The notes under the pieces were generated by a model. The model was not told the DNA's origin and did no database searches. It was given only the letters and a program-made list of their open reading frames with translations. Source: Ruminobacter sp964520475 (GTDB lineage Bacteria; Pseudomonadota; Gammaproteobacteria; Enterobacterales; Succinivibrionaceae). Taken from it: a DNA stretch of 64,000 nucleotides. Of the stretch, positions 34,271 to 44,010 are shown one piece after another. Location of the stretch: assembly GCA_964520475.1 (NCBI GenBank), contig CAZFNS010000005.1:42121-106120 (forward strand), given 5' to 3'. The translations under genes and the position numbers were made by a program. The stretch's first letter is position 1; each line of letters starts with the position of its first letter.

Positions 34271-35695
34271 ATGGAAATCAAAACCCGCTTCGCCCCCAGT
34301 CCCACGGGCTATCTTCACGTTGGCGGCGCCCGCACGGCTCTTTACTCGTGGCTTTACGCGCGGCACAACCGCGGTAAGTTCGTACTGAGAATCGAGGACA
34401 CCGACCGGGAAAGATCGACCCGGCCGGCCATCGACGCCATCATCGAATCCATGAAATGGACCGGTCTGGACTGGGACGAGGGGCCCTATTACCAGACGGA
34501 GCGGTTCGACCGCTACAACCGGGTCATCGACGACATGCTGGCGAAAGGTCTCGCCTACAAATGCTACTGCACGAAGGAAAGACTGGACGCGGTCAGGGAA
34601 GAGCAGCAGCGTCTGGGCGTCAAGCCCCGGTACGACGGCCGCTGCCGCGACGGCGCCCCGGATCATCCCGAAGACGCCCCGTACTGCGTCCGCTTCAAGA
34701 ACCCGACGGAAGGCAAAGTATGCTTCGAGGATGAGATCAGAGGGCACATCGAGTTTGACAACGGCGAACTCGACGACCTGATCATCAGGAGAACCGACGG
34801 CACTCCCACCTACAATTTCTGCGTGGTGGTGGACGACTGGGACATGGGCATCACGCACGTAATCAGGGGAGAGGACCACATCAACAACACCCCGCGGCAG
34901 ATCAACATATACAAAGCTCTCGGCGCCCCGGTTCCCGTGTTCGCGCACGTGTCGATGATCCTGGGCGACGACGGCGCCAAACTTTCCAAGCGGCACGGCG
35001 CGGTCAGCGTGATGCAGTACCGGGACGACGGCTACCTTCCGGAAGCCCTGGTGAACTACCTGGTCAGACTCGGCTGGGGCCACGGCAACCAGGAGATATT
35101 CACCAGAGAGGAGATGATCGAGTACTTCACCCTGGAGGCCGTTTCGAAAAGCGCCTCGGCGTTCAGCACGGACAAACTCAAGTGGGTCAACACCCAGTAC
35201 ATGAAGTCCCTTCCTCCCGAGCGAGTGGCCGAGGAACTGAAATGGCAGACGGACCGGCTCGGCGTCGACGTGTCCGGCGGGCCGGCTCTCAGGGACGTCG
35301 TCGCCGCCCAGCGGGAAAGATGCAAAACGCTTAAGGAAATGGCCGAAATTTCCCTGTACTTTTACCGGGAATACGCGGACTACGAGCCGAAGGCGGCGAA
35401 AAAATGGTTCAAAGCCGACAGTCCGGAGGCTCTGGAAAGATCCCTCGCTAAGTTCCGGGATCTGCCCGAGTGGAACGAGGAGGGGATCGAGGAAGCCTTT
35501 AAAAAGACGGCCGCGGAAATGGGCGTCGGCCTGGTCAGGGTGGGCATGCCGATCCGCCTCGCCGTAACCGGCTGCGGCGCTTCGCCGGAACTGGGCATAA
35601 CCATGAAGCTGATCGGCAGGGACAGATCCCTAGCGCGCATCGAAAGAACCATAGCTTACCTTAAGGAAAAGGCCGCCGCGCGGGACGCCTCATGA
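34271..35695 (+). CDS. gltX: Glutamyl-tRNA synthetase
   Basis: Class I synthetase charging tRNA-Glu. RFAPSPTGYLHVGGARTAL holds the HIGH-type motif and KLSKRHG the KMSKS-type motif; a Cys/His cluster (CYCTKE...RCR) in the zinc-binding loop is retained. 474 residues, matching the discriminating bacterial enzyme rather than the truncated Glu-Q-tRNA synthetase. Confidence 0.97.
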   Translation: MEIKTRFAPSPTGYLHVGGARTALYSWLYARHNRGKFVLRIEDTDRERSTRPAIDAIIESMKWTGLDWDEGPYYQTERFDRYNRVIDDMLAKGLAYKCYCTKERLDAVREEQQRLGVKPRYDGRCRDGAPDHPEDAPYCVRFKNPTEGKVCFEDEIRGHIEFDNGELDDLIIRRTDGTPTYNFCVVVDDWDMGITHVIRGEDHINNTPRQINIYKALGAPVPVFAHVSMILGDDGAKLSKRHGAVSVMQYRDDGYLPEALVNYLVRLGWGHGNQEIFTREEMIEYFTLEAVSKSASAFSTDKLKWVNTQYMKSLPPERVAEELKWQTDRLGVDVSGGPALRDVVAAQRERCKTLKEMAEISLYFYREYADYEPKAAKKWFKADSPEALERSLAKFRDLPEWNEEGIEEAFKKTAAEMGVGLVRVGMPIRLAVTGCGASPELGITMKLIGRDRSLARIERTIAYLKEKAAARDAS

Positions 35696-35722
35696 CGCTC
35701 CGGAGGAACGCTCCGGATCGGA

Positions 35723-35750
35723 AGCGGCGCCCGCGGGCGCCGCTTTTTTG
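35723..35750 (+). terminator. Rho-independent terminator of gltX
   Basis: The 10-bp stem AGCGGCGCCC/GGGCGCCGCT is followed by six T. It lies in the convergent space between gltX and pqiC. Confidence 0.87.
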
Positions 35751-35772
35751 ACGGAAAGAGAGACGGCGCGCC

Positions 35773-36348
35773 TCAGTTCGCGGAGCGGATAAACTCCGCC
35801 ATCTCCGCGACGCCTTCCTGCCAGGCTCCGTTCAGGGAACTCACCATGGACTCGTAACCGTCCCGCTCGAGTTTTTTCTCCCTGTGGACCGTCGCGGTAT
35901 GCTCGGCGCCGGCGGGGGAAACGTAAGAGTATTCGAAATCCACCACCGCGAAGCCCCGGTCGGTGACCTCGAAATTATTGACGGTCAGCCGCAGTTCCCC
36001 GCATTTTTCGTTCGTCCCGCACCTGTATCTGGTCACCGGGGTATCGGGCAGGTTTTTCTTGAGGTTTTTGAGCAGGGACGGGTTCAGCAGCGATTCGAGT
36101 GTGTCGACCCACTTGTTCTCGTTCGTGTACACCACTTCGTGCCCGCTCACCCTCATGACGAAGGAGTTGGTGTTAAGGTAGGCGGGAACCGCTATCTCTT
36201 TCACATGGAGCCGCGGGCCCGCGGCCTGGGAATTTTCCGTAAAATAGTCCGAAGAGTCCAGACTGTAATACTTTATCGCGGCCGCGGACGAACAGCCCGC
36301 GGCGAGAACGGCAAGCAGCGCGGCCGCCGGCAAATTCATTTTATTCAT
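35773..36348 (-). CDS. pqiC: PqiC-like lipoprotein of the MCE lipid transport system
   Basis: 191-residue protein with a lipoprotein signal (lipobox LAAGC) and an ABC-transport-auxiliary fold: IKYYSLDSSDY near the start and the WVDTLESLLNPSLLKNL segment resemble PqiC/YmbA. It is the third gene of pqiA-pqiB-pqiC, 15 bases after pqiB. PqiC is the outer-membrane-anchored partner of the PqiB tunnel. A pair of Cys (RCGTNEKCG) is conspicuous. Confidence 0.85.
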   Translation of the reverse strand: MNKMNLPAAALLAVLAAGCSSAAAIKYYSLDSSDYFTENSQAAGPRLHVKEIAVPAYLNTNSFVMRVSGHEVVYTNENKWVDTLESLLNPSLLKNLKKNLPDTPVTRYRCGTNEKCGELRLTVNNFEVTDRGFAVVDFEYSYVSPAGAEHTATVHREKKLERDGYESMVSSLNGAWQEGVAEMAEFIRSAN

Positions 36349-36363
36349 CGTGTTGTACCTCCG

Positions 36364-38019
36364 CTACTTTCCGGCTCTCGGCGTCGGATCTTTCTTTCTG
36401 TACTCAAACAAAAGCGAATTCGACTTCTCGTCGACTTTCCTCACCACCGGTTTCATCGCCGACAGCGTGTCATTGAGTTTCTTGAGACTGCGGTGAATCT
36501 CCCCGTACATCGCCGAATCGTTGTTGTACGATTCCAGCGTATGCTTGAGACTTCTCAGCGTGGTGATAAGTTCGCCGGAAATGTCGTTTTTGCTGAGTTT
36601 TTCCATTATCTGGTTCAGGTTGCCGCTGATTTCCGCGAGGTTCTTCGAAGTGTTTTTGCTGTTGATCAGCAGTTCGTTGATGTTTACCAGAACTTCGTCG
36701 AAATTCAGTTTGCTGAGTTTGTTGGCAAACAGCGCCAGATCCTTCTGGATGGCGCTTATATTCGACTCTTTGGTGGGAATCACGGTGTAGCCGTCGAAGA
36801 TCCGCGGAATGATTTCTTCCGGCGCGCTTTCGTCCCGTTCGTCCAGGAAAAGATTGACCAGTCCCCGCTGCGTCAGCAGGTTCTGAATCTCGACGCCGGC
36901 CGTGAGATGACGGTGCCTGATGAGCTCGATGATATCGTCCCTGAGATTGTCGACGCTGCGGAGCCTCGTGGTGTCGAACCGCTCCATCTGTATCGAGATC
37001 ATTACGGATGACTTTTCGGTCTGTTCGTAAAAAAGCTCGAAACCGCTCTTGAAATACGGCACTTTTTTCACCACGCCGACCTGAACGCCGTTGTAGAAAA
37101 CCGGCGATCCCACGGTCAGACTCCTCTGGGGCTTGTCGAACTGGATGATGAAATCGATCGTTTTGTTGGGATCGAAAGTGTTGTAAATCTCGTCGTGATT
37201 GTCGTAAAGCGTGAACCGGTAGCCGCTGTCGAGCCGGTGGACCGCGTCCTCGGCGTCATAGCCGGGTCCGGTCTCGAAACTGATGCCTCCCCTGATGATG
37301 CTTTCGAGAGAGTCCGTGTTGATGCGGAAACCGTCGGTGCCCATCGACGCTTCGATGCCGCTCGAAATCCAGAACTTGGTGCTTTTGGCGATGATTTTGT
37401 CGTACGGGGGCCGGATGACGACCCGGTACAAAAGTTTTTTCGCGGCGAAATCGAATTCCGAGGAAACCACGGATCCGGCCTCCATGCCCATGTACGTGAC
37501 GGAATCGCCGTGGGAGATCTTCTTTCTGGACTCCGACTCCAGGGTCAGGTAAAGACCTTCGTTGCTCAGACTGATCGGCGGCTCGTCCAGCACCACGAAC
37601 TTGTCGCTTTTCTTGCGCCCCAGGTTCGAACCGGGCGTCATTTCGATGTAGTACCCCGACAGGAAGGTGTTGAGGCCGGTGACGCCGCGGCGGTCGATGC
37701 GCGGTTTTTCGATCCAGAATATGGTGCTGTCGTTGACGTACTGGCCCGTGTTCTTTTTCATCTGGGCGACGGCCACGACGTTTTTCAGGTCATCCGAAAG
37801 ATTCACGGAGATGATCTTGCCCATTTCGACGCTTTTGGTTTTGATGAGCGTCTTGCCCGCCTCGATGCCGTCGGCGGAAGACAGGATCAGGGTGATCTCC
37901 GGCCCTTTGTCGAAATAGGTCGAGTAAACGAGAGAAAGGGCTATGATAAACGCGATGACCGGTATAACCCAGATAAAAGAAAGGGATCTTTTTCTTTTTA
38001 TCAGGATCTCTCTACTCAT
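36364..38019 (-). CDS. pqiB: MCE-family intermembrane transport protein PqiB
   Basis: 551-residue periplasmic protein with one N-terminal transmembrane helix (SLSFIWVIPVIAFIIALSLVY) and three MCE repeats, recognisable from segments such as GIEAGKTLIKTKSVEMGKI and VGSPVFYNGVQVGVV, then a long C-terminal helical region (about 420-540) that forms the needle in E. coli PqiB. Length matches E. coli (546). It overlaps pqiA by 8 bases. Confidence 0.93.
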   Translation of the reverse strand: MSREILIKRKRSLSFIWVIPVIAFIIALSLVYSTYFDKGPEITLILSSADGIEAGKTLIKTKSVEMGKIISVNLSDDLKNVVAVAQMKKNTGQYVNDSTIFWIEKPRIDRRGVTGLNTFLSGYYIEMTPGSNLGRKKSDKFVVLDEPPISLSNEGLYLTLESESRKKISHGDSVTYMGMEAGSVVSSEFDFAAKKLLYRVVIRPPYDKIIAKSTKFWISSGIEASMGTDGFRINTDSLESIIRGGISFETGPGYDAEDAVHRLDSGYRFTLYDNHDEIYNTFDPNKTIDFIIQFDKPQRSLTVGSPVFYNGVQVGVVKKVPYFKSGFELFYEQTEKSSVMISIQMERFDTTRLRSVDNLRDDIIELIRHRHLTAGVEIQNLLTQRGLVNLFLDERDESAPEEIIPRIFDGYTVIPTKESNISAIQKDLALFANKLSKLNFDEVLVNINELLINSKNTSKNLAEISGNLNQIMEKLSKNDISGELITTLRSLKHTLESYNNDSAMYGEIHRSLKKLNDTLSAMKPVVRKVDEKSNSLLFEYRKKDPTPRAGK

Positions 38020-39286
38020 TGTTTTCTCCTCTGTTTATCTTGTTAATCCACAGCAGCTTCGAGTCGAACTGCCTCGCGGCCAGCATGGTGAGTATCACCA
38101 CCGCCCCGAACGACACCATCGCCGAGCCCGGTTCTATCACCATCAGATTTCCCATTCTCACGATCGAAACCATGATCGCCACGACGAAAACGTCGATCAT
38201 CGACCATTTGCCGATGAACTCCACCACGCGGAAGAGAACGCTCAGATACCGGCTCCTTCTCGCCCGCTTGAAATTTTTCAGAACCACGCACAGATAAACC
38301 AGGGCCATGATTTTCAGGATGGGGATGCAGACGCTGGCCAGGAAAATAACCCCCGACACGAAATACGACTTCATTTTCCACAGGGCCACCACGCCTTCGA
38401 GAATGGTGGAGGCCTCACCCGAGCCGAGATAGACGGTGATCATCATGGGATAGATGTTGGCGGGGATGTACACGGCCACGGCCGCGATCAGAAAGGCCGC
38501 GCACCGCTGGACGCATTTTTCCGACTTGTCTTCGGCCACCTTGCCGCACCTCGGGCAGTGAAAGCGTTTTTCCCGATCAATAATCTGCCCGCAGATCTCG
38601 CAGCCGCAGAAATTCTGCCGCGCCGCCGATCTGCCCGACCGGATGGTCCGCGTCAGGGGCGTGCTTTTTTCGAAAAACGACCACATCACCGGCTCGTAGA
38701 AGTTCCGCACCGCCAGGATGAAGAAGACCGCGAAGGCCATGTACGTCCAGAACCCGTCCTCGTAGGTGACGTCGACCAGGTTAATGAGTTTTATCAGGCT
38801 TACCAGCACCCCGAGCACGAAGACGTCGACCATGCTCCACTCCCGGGCGTAGTGGTAAACCTTGAGCAGAAACTTGACGGCCTTGAATTTCAGTTTGAGC
38901 AGGTAGCAGAGATCGCATACTATTATGCACAGGATCGCCACCACGGGCAGAAACTGCATGAAGACGAATATCAGCACGCTCATGACCGCGAGATGGTAGT
39001 TGCCCAGTATCTCCGTGTAGTCGAGGACGGCCATGGAGTTGCCGAGTCCCGAGAAATTTATCGAAAGAAAAGGAAGAAAATTCGAGGTCAGGAGAAAAAT
39101 CAGCGCGCCCAGGGCGAGAGACAGGGAATAGGCCGAAGGATTGGGGTGGTAGCGGTGCACCAGGTGACCGCATCTCGGGCAGACGCCGACGAACGTTCCC
39201 TCGCGCGGGGGAATGTCCAGAACCATGTCGCATCCTTCACAGACTACTTGCAGAACTTCGCCCGATTTTTCCGTTTCCTGCGTCAT
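38012..39286 (-). CDS. pqiA: PqiA-family integral membrane protein
   Basis: 424-residue inner-membrane protein made of two similar halves, each with a zinc-ribbon-like Cys cluster (VCEGCDMVLD...VCPRCGHL and CEICGQII...HCPRCGKV) followed by four membrane helices, as in paraquat-inducible protein A. Probable inner-membrane component supplying lipids to PqiB. First gene of the operon; it diverges from earP. Confidence 0.93.
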   Translation of the reverse strand: MTQETEKSGEVLQVVCEGCDMVLDIPPREGTFVGVCPRCGHLVHRYHPNPSAYSLSLALGALIFLLTSNFLPFLSINFSGLGNSMAVLDYTEILGNYHLAVMSVLIFVFMQFLPVVAILCIIVCDLCYLLKLKFKAVKFLLKVYHYAREWSMVDVFVLGVLVSLIKLINLVDVTYEDGFWTYMAFAVFFILAVRNFYEPVMWSFFEKSTPLTRTIRSGRSAARQNFCGCEICGQIIDREKRFHCPRCGKVAEDKSEKCVQRCAAFLIAAVAVYIPANIYPMMITVYLGSGEASTILEGVVALWKMKSYFVSGVIFLASVCIPILKIMALVYLCVVLKNFKRARRSRYLSVLFRVVEFIGKWSMIDVFVVAIMVSIVRMGNLMVIEPGSAMVSFGAVVILTMLAARQFDSKLLWINKINRGENNE

Positions 39287-39390
39287 ACGCGCCCGCGTCC
39301 GAACAATCGTGAAAAATTTTTATGACAGCTTGAGACAATTTAAGATCTGTCCATTTTACATTCAGCCTTGTTTTTTGTCAAAATCAATCC

Positions 39391-40605
39391 ATGCGCGTGA
39401 ATATCTTCTGCCGGGTCATAGATAACTACGGGGACGCCGGGGTCTGCTGGCGCCTCGCCCGGGAACTGTGCCGGAGCGGCGCCGAAGTGACCCTGTGCGC
39501 GGACCGTCTCGAGGCCCTCTCCAAAATCTGCCCGCGGGCCGACGCCGGCGCCTCCTCGCAGACCGTTTTATGCGGGGACAAACCCGTCGCCGTGCTCAGG
39601 TGGGACGAAAACCTCGGCAGGGAGAAACTCGATCCGGGGGATCTGGTGATTGAGGCCTTCGCCTGCGATCCCCCGGAGGATTTCACGCGCTCTCTGCCCC
39701 CGGAGACCGTCCGGATCAATCTGGAATATCTTTCCGCCGAGGACTGGGTCGAAGGCTGCCACAAGCTGCCTTCCCCGGGAAAAGGCCGCGCGCGGAAATT
39801 CTTCTTTTTCCCCGGGTTCACGGAAAAAACCGGAGGCTTGAATTTCAACCGGGAAAATATACTTATCGCCCGGGAGATCGCCGCGAGCCCCGCCGCGCGG
39901 AAAAGCCTGCGCGAAGCCTTGGCGGGAAGGCTCGGTTTTCCGGCCGCGCTCGCGGAACTGTACTGGTGCTTCGTGTTCACCTACGAAACGGACAACCTCG
40001 GGCCGCTGCTCGAGGCCGTGTGCCGAAGCGAAAGAAACGTCCTCTTCCTCATTCCGGAAGGCCGCGCCGCCGCCTGCCTTAAAAAACGCGGCGTCCTCCC
40101 CGCCCTGGCGGAGCGGCACCCCGGAGCCGTCTTTTTCGAGTTTCCCATGCAGGAGCAGAGCGTGTTCGACCGCCTGCTCATGTGCTCCGACCTGGGCGCG
40201 GTGCGCGGCGAGGATTCGCTGGCCCAGGCGCTCGCGTTCGGAGTCCCGTGCTTCTGGCACATATACGGGCAGGAGGACGGCGCCCACCTGGTCAAACTCG
40301 GCGCCATGCTGGACCGGTTCGGCGAGGTTGCCGGGCCGGAAATCTCCCGGGTATACCGGGACGCGCTCACGATTTTCAACGACCCCGGCGCGGAAGGCGC
40401 GGACGTTCTCGCGAAAGCCGCCGCGTTTATGCGCTCGCGCCTGAAAATCCGGGAAGTTTTCCTGCTTTGGGCGGAGCGTCTGCGGAGCCTCGGCAGCCTC
40501 TGCGACAACCTGCTGATTTTTATGCGCGATCTGACGGGGAAGACCCCGGTTTCCCCGTCCGCCGGGCCACCCGGCGGCGCCGCTCAAAAACTTGACAAAC
40601 AATAA
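39391..40605 (+). CDS. earP: EF-P arginine rhamnosyltransferase EarP
   Basis: Transfers rhamnose from dTDP-rhamnose to Arg32 of elongation factor P. GT-B inverting glycosyltransferase of 404 residues: N-terminal FCRVIDNYGDAGVCWRLA carries the catalytic Asp region and the C-terminal RGEDSLAQALAFGVPCFWHIYGQEDGAH carries the nucleotide-sugar binding Arg/Glu motif. It lies just upstream of efp, the typical linkage. Confidence 0.95.
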   Translation: MRVNIFCRVIDNYGDAGVCWRLARELCRSGAEVTLCADRLEALSKICPRADAGASSQTVLCGDKPVAVLRWDENLGREKLDPGDLVIEAFACDPPEDFTRSLPPETVRINLEYLSAEDWVEGCHKLPSPGKGRARKFFFFPGFTEKTGGLNFNRENILIAREIAASPAARKSLREALAGRLGFPAALAELYWCFVFTYETDNLGPLLEAVCRSERNVLFLIPEGRAAACLKKRGVLPALAERHPGAVFFEFPMQEQSVFDRLLMCSDLGAVRGEDSLAQALAFGVPCFWHIYGQEDGAHLVKLGAMLDRFGEVAGPEISRVYRDALTIFNDPGAEGADVLAKAAAFMRSRLKIREVFLLWAERLRSLGSLCDNLLIFMRDLTGKTPVSPSAGPPGGAAQKLDKQ

Positions 40606-40620
40606 CGAAGGTTGTATAAA
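40592..40620 (+). promoter_or_regulatory. Sigma70 promoter of efp
   Basis: Perfect TTGACA (40592-40597), 17-base spacer and TATAAA (40615-40620). The -35 lies inside the last codons of earP, so efp can be transcribed independently and more strongly than earP; the leader would be about 150 bases. Confidence 0.75.
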
Positions 40621-40777
40621 GTCACAACACAAAAAAAACCGTGGCCACACGGCTTAATCCGTTCGCGCCCGGTCCGCCGGCGCCGCCGGACGGAAACCGA
40701 ACCGCCGCCGCGGGCGGCACCCCGGACCGTTCCGGGCGGGAAAGGACGTCACATCTATCCAGAAGGCAGCAAATCAC

Positions 40778-41341
40778 ATGAAAACCGCACAGGAAATCCG
40801 CGCCGGCAATGTCATCATTGTCAACAGCAATCCAATGGTTGTTTTAAAAACAGAATTCAACAAATCGGGCCGCAACGCAGCCGTGGTGAAAATGAAGTTA
40901 AAGAACCTGCTCAGCGGCGGCGGCACCGAAACCGTGTTCAAAGCGGACGAAAAACTCGACGACGTGATTCTTGAGCGCAAAACCTGCACTTACTCCTACT
41001 ACAACGATCCGATGTACGTGTTCATGGACGAGGAGTACAACCCGGTCGAAATCGAGAAGGAGTTCCTCGGGGACGCGGTTAACTACATCGTCGACGGCAT
41101 GGAGGACGAATGCGCCGTCACCTTCTACGAAGGCAAGGCCATCAGCGTCGAACTTCCCATCACCATCGTAAGGGAAGTCGAGTACACCGAACCTTCGGTC
41201 CGCGGCGACACCTCGGGCAAAGTCACCAAACCCGCCCGCCTCGCCGGCACGGGATTCGTGGTCAGCGTGGCCGACTTCGTCAAAACCGGCGACCGGATCG
41301 AGATCGACACCCGCACCGGCGAGTTCAAGAAGCGCGTCTGA
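40778..41341 (+). CDS. efp: Elongation factor P
   Basis: Relieves ribosome stalling at polyproline. 187 residues and three beta-barrel domains. The modified position is Arg32 in NKSGRNAAVV, exactly the residue rhamnosylated by EarP, instead of the Lys34 of the EpmABC system. The neighbouring earP therefore fits. Full length with conserved C-terminal RIEIDTRTGEFKKR. Confidence 0.97.
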   Translation: MKTAQEIRAGNVIIVNSNPMVVLKTEFNKSGRNAAVVKMKLKNLLSGGGTETVFKADEKLDDVILERKTCTYSYYNDPMYVFMDEEYNPVEIEKEFLGDAVNYIVDGMEDECAVTFYEGKAISVELPITIVREVEYTEPSVRGDTSGKVTKPARLAGTGFVVSVADFVKTGDRIEIDTRTGEFKKRV

Positions 41342-41375
41342 TCCGCGGCGCCGCTCACGGCGAATTTTCCGAAAA

Positions 41376-41402
41376 ACCCGCCCGCCCGGCGGGCTTTTTT
41401 TT
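41376..41402 (+). terminator. Rho-independent terminator of efp
   Basis: GC-rich inverted repeat GCCCGCC/GGCGGGC (41380-41394) directly followed by a T-run; loop geometry implies partial pairing. Confidence 0.75.
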
Positions 41403-42093
41403 TGAGCGCGCGGAATAAAAAAATCCCCGCCGGCCCGCTCCCGGGCCCCGCGACGATTCCACAGCCCGGCCCCTTTTTCCCCCGCGCCGGATCCGGGCGC
41501 CCGCGGCAAACAGTTTGCAAACAAGATTGCCCGAACGCCCCGCACAAAAATAATCACCGAAAGTGTAGATAAGGCGGTTCCGCGCGGCCTCCCGCGAACG
41601 CCGTTTTTTCTCCCCGGATTTTCCCCAGGCAAACCGCACGATGAGAACAGGAAAAAAACCGCGTTGCCGCCAGGAGGATAACCGGGCCCGGCCGCTTTCC
41701 GAAGGCCGGGGACGCCGGTTTCACGGCATTTCCGGGAAGTTTTCCCCCGGAAAGAAACAGTTTGCCGGCATAATTGCCCTTTTCGCGGCCCGGGCGCGCG
41801 CTTCCGGCCGCAAACGTGTTAATAAACGGGCGGCAACCGTGGACAACCGGAAAACGCGCTCGCGGGCGACAGGATGCCTACATGGCGGACGCCCGGAAAA
41901 CACCGGGACAAACCACCGCGGAAACGCCCCGGAATCAAGGTCCGGGGAACGTTTTCCGCAAAAAAACGGCGGGCAAAAAAAGAAAGAAAAAAAATATTTA
42001 AAAAAAACAAAAAAAAGATCGCTCCCTTTCAAAAAACATTAAAATGCGTAAAACCCGTACCGCCCCAAGCACCAAAAAACCGAAGAGGCACGC
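41403..42093. other. Long intergenic region upstream of mnmG
   Basis: About 690 bases with no supported gene; an open frame of 133 codons here is Lys/Arg/Gly-rich, low-complexity and not credible. It includes a strong purine tract (about 41970-42020, runs of A and AAG) and weak DnaA-box-like sequences (TGTAGATAA at 41564-41572; CGTGGACAA near 41838). Since E. coli oriC lies beside mnmG, this is a fallback origin candidate, but weaker than the dnaA-rpmH gap. Confidence 0.45.
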
Positions 42094-44010
42094 ATGTTCC
42101 ACCCGGAGACTTTCGACGTGATAGTAATCGGCGGAGGCCACGCCGGCACCGAAGCCTGCGCCGCCAGCGCCCGCATGGGTCTCAAAACCCTCCTGATCAC
42201 GCATAACCTGGAAACGCTGGGCCAGATGTCGTGCAACCCCGCTTTCGGAGGACTGGGCAAAGGACACCTCGTCAGAGAAATAGACGCCATGGGCGGCGTG
42301 ACGGCGCGGGCCGTGGACCTGGCCGGCATCCAGTTCAGGACCCTCAATTCCTCCAAAGGACCGGCCGTAAGGGCGACCAGAGCCCAGACGGACCGGGTCC
42401 TCTATAAAATCGAGATCCGGAAGATCCTCGAGAACTACCCCAATCTGTCCCTGTTCCAGCAACCCTGCACCGATCTGATCGTCGAAGGGGGAAAAGCCGC
42501 GGGCGTGGTCACCAGAACCGGCCTCAGGATACGCGGCCGGACCGTGGTGCTTTGCGCCGGCACGTTTCTCGACGGCGTCATCCATATCGGCCTCGAGCAC
42601 TATTCGGGAGGCCGGGCCGGAGAGGAAGCCAGCACGGCCCTGGCCGCGAGGTTGCGCGAGCTTAACCTGCGCATGGGCAGGCTCAAAACCGGAACCCCCT
42701 GCCGCCTGGACAAAAGAACCGTCGACTTCTCCAAAATGGAGAAACAGTTTCCCGACGAAAACGTCCCGGTCTTCTCTTTTCTGAGCAAACCCGGGGATCA
42801 TCCCGCCCAGGTCTGCTGCCATATAACGCGCACCAACGAAAAGACCCACGAAATCATCCGGAAAAACCTGGACCGGAGCCCCCTGTACTCCGGGATCATC
42901 CGCAGCACGGGGCCGCGGTACTGTCCTTCCATAGAAGACAAGATCATGAGATATCCCGACAAGGATTCCCATCAGATCTTCATCGAGCCGGAAAGCCTCT
43001 ACACCGGCGAGCTGTATCCCAACGGCATCTCCACGAGTCTGCCCTTCGACGTGCAGACGGACATGGTGCATTCCATCCGGGGCCTCGAAAACGCGCGTTT
43101 GGTCAAACCGGCCTACGCGATAGAGTACGACTATTTCGATCCCCGGGATCTCAAAGAGAACATGGAGAACAAATGCATCGGAAACCTGTTCTTCGCCGGC
43201 CAGATCAACGGAACCACCGGCTACGAGGAAGCCGCCGCGCAGGGACTGCTCGCGGGCATAAACGCGGGGCTCCGGGTTCTGGGCAGGGAGCCCTGGTGCC
43301 CGAAAAGGAACGAGGCGTACATCGGCGTGCTCATGGACGACCTGTGCACCCTCGGAACGTCGGAGCCCTACCGGATGTTCACGAGCCGGGCCGAGTACCG
43401 CCTGCTCCTGCGCGAGGACAACGCGGATCTGCGGCTGACGCCCAAGGCCCGGGAACTGGGGCTGGTGGACGACGCCCGCTGGAAATTATTCGAAGAAAAG
43501 GTCAACTCCATAGAACTGGAAAAGCAGCGGCTCCGCGCCCTCAGGACCGGCCCGGGCGGGGAAACGGCGGCAAGGCTCGCGGGAATCCTCAAAACTCCCC
43601 TCAGCAAGGATCAGTCGCTACTCGAAATCCTGCGCCGGCCCGAAGTCGGCTTCGGCGCCCTGATGGACGCCGCGGGACTCGAGCCGATCGCCAAAACGCC
43701 GCAGGCCGCGGAACAGGTCGAAATCCAGGTAAAATACCAGGGGTACATCGGGCACCAGGAAGAAGAAATCGCCAAGCGCCGGAAAAACGAGAACACCTAC
43801 CTGCCGCTCGACTTCGACTACGGCTCCATCCCGGGACTGTCGCGCGAGGTGGTCGCCAAACTCAACGACTTCCGTCCTGAAACCGTCGGGAAGGCCTCGC
43901 GGATTTCCGGCGTAACGCCGGCGGCGGTTTCCGTCCTGCTGGTGCATCTCAAGAAACTCGGCCTGCTCGGAATAAGGAACGGCGGAGACCCGAAAGATGG
44001 CGAATCTTGA
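42094..44010 (+). CDS. mnmG: tRNA uridine-5-carboxymethylaminomethyl modification enzyme MnmG
   Basis: FAD- and NADH-dependent partner of MnmE. N-terminal dinucleotide-binding GGGHAGTEAC; NPAFGGLGKGHLVREIDAMGG and the family signature GPRYCPSIEDK are intact; the C-terminal helical domain binds MnmE. 638 residues. It overlaps rsmG by 14 bases and heads the mnmG-rsmG-parA-parB cluster. Confidence 0.97.
   Translation: MFHPETFDVIVIGGGHAGTEACAASARMGLKTLLITHNLETLGQMSCNPAFGGLGKGHLVREIDAMGGVTARAVDLAGIQFRTLNSSKGPAVRATRAQTDRVLYKIEIRKILENYPNLSLFQQPCTDLIVEGGKAAGVVTRTGLRIRGRTVVLCAGTFLDGVIHIGLEHYSGGRAGEEASTALAARLRELNLRMGRLKTGTPCRLDKRTVDFSKMEKQFPDENVPVFSFLSKPGDHPAQVCCHITRTNEKTHEIIRKNLDRSPLYSGIIRSTGPRYCPSIEDKIMRYPDKDSHQIFIEPESLYTGELYPNGISTSLPFDVQTDMVHSIRGLENARLVKPAYAIEYDYFDPRDLKENMENKCIGNLFFAGQINGTTGYEEAAAQGLLAGINAGLRVLGREPWCPKRNEAYIGVLMDDLCTLGTSEPYRMFTSRAEYRLLLREDNADLRLTPKARELGLVDDARWKLFEEKVNSIELEKQRLRALRTGPGGETAARLAGILKTPLSKDQSLLEILRRPEVGFGALMDAAGLEPIAKTPQAAEQVEIQVKYQGYIGHQEEEIAKRRKNENTYLPLDFDYGSIPGLSREVVAKLNDFRPETVGKASRISGVTPAAVSVLLVHLKKLGLLGIRNGGDPKDGES

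Noticed and set aside
41641..42042. 133-codon open frame before mnmG
   Set aside because: Low-complexity Arg/Lys/Gly-rich product from a purine-rich region, no RBS and no recognisable domain.
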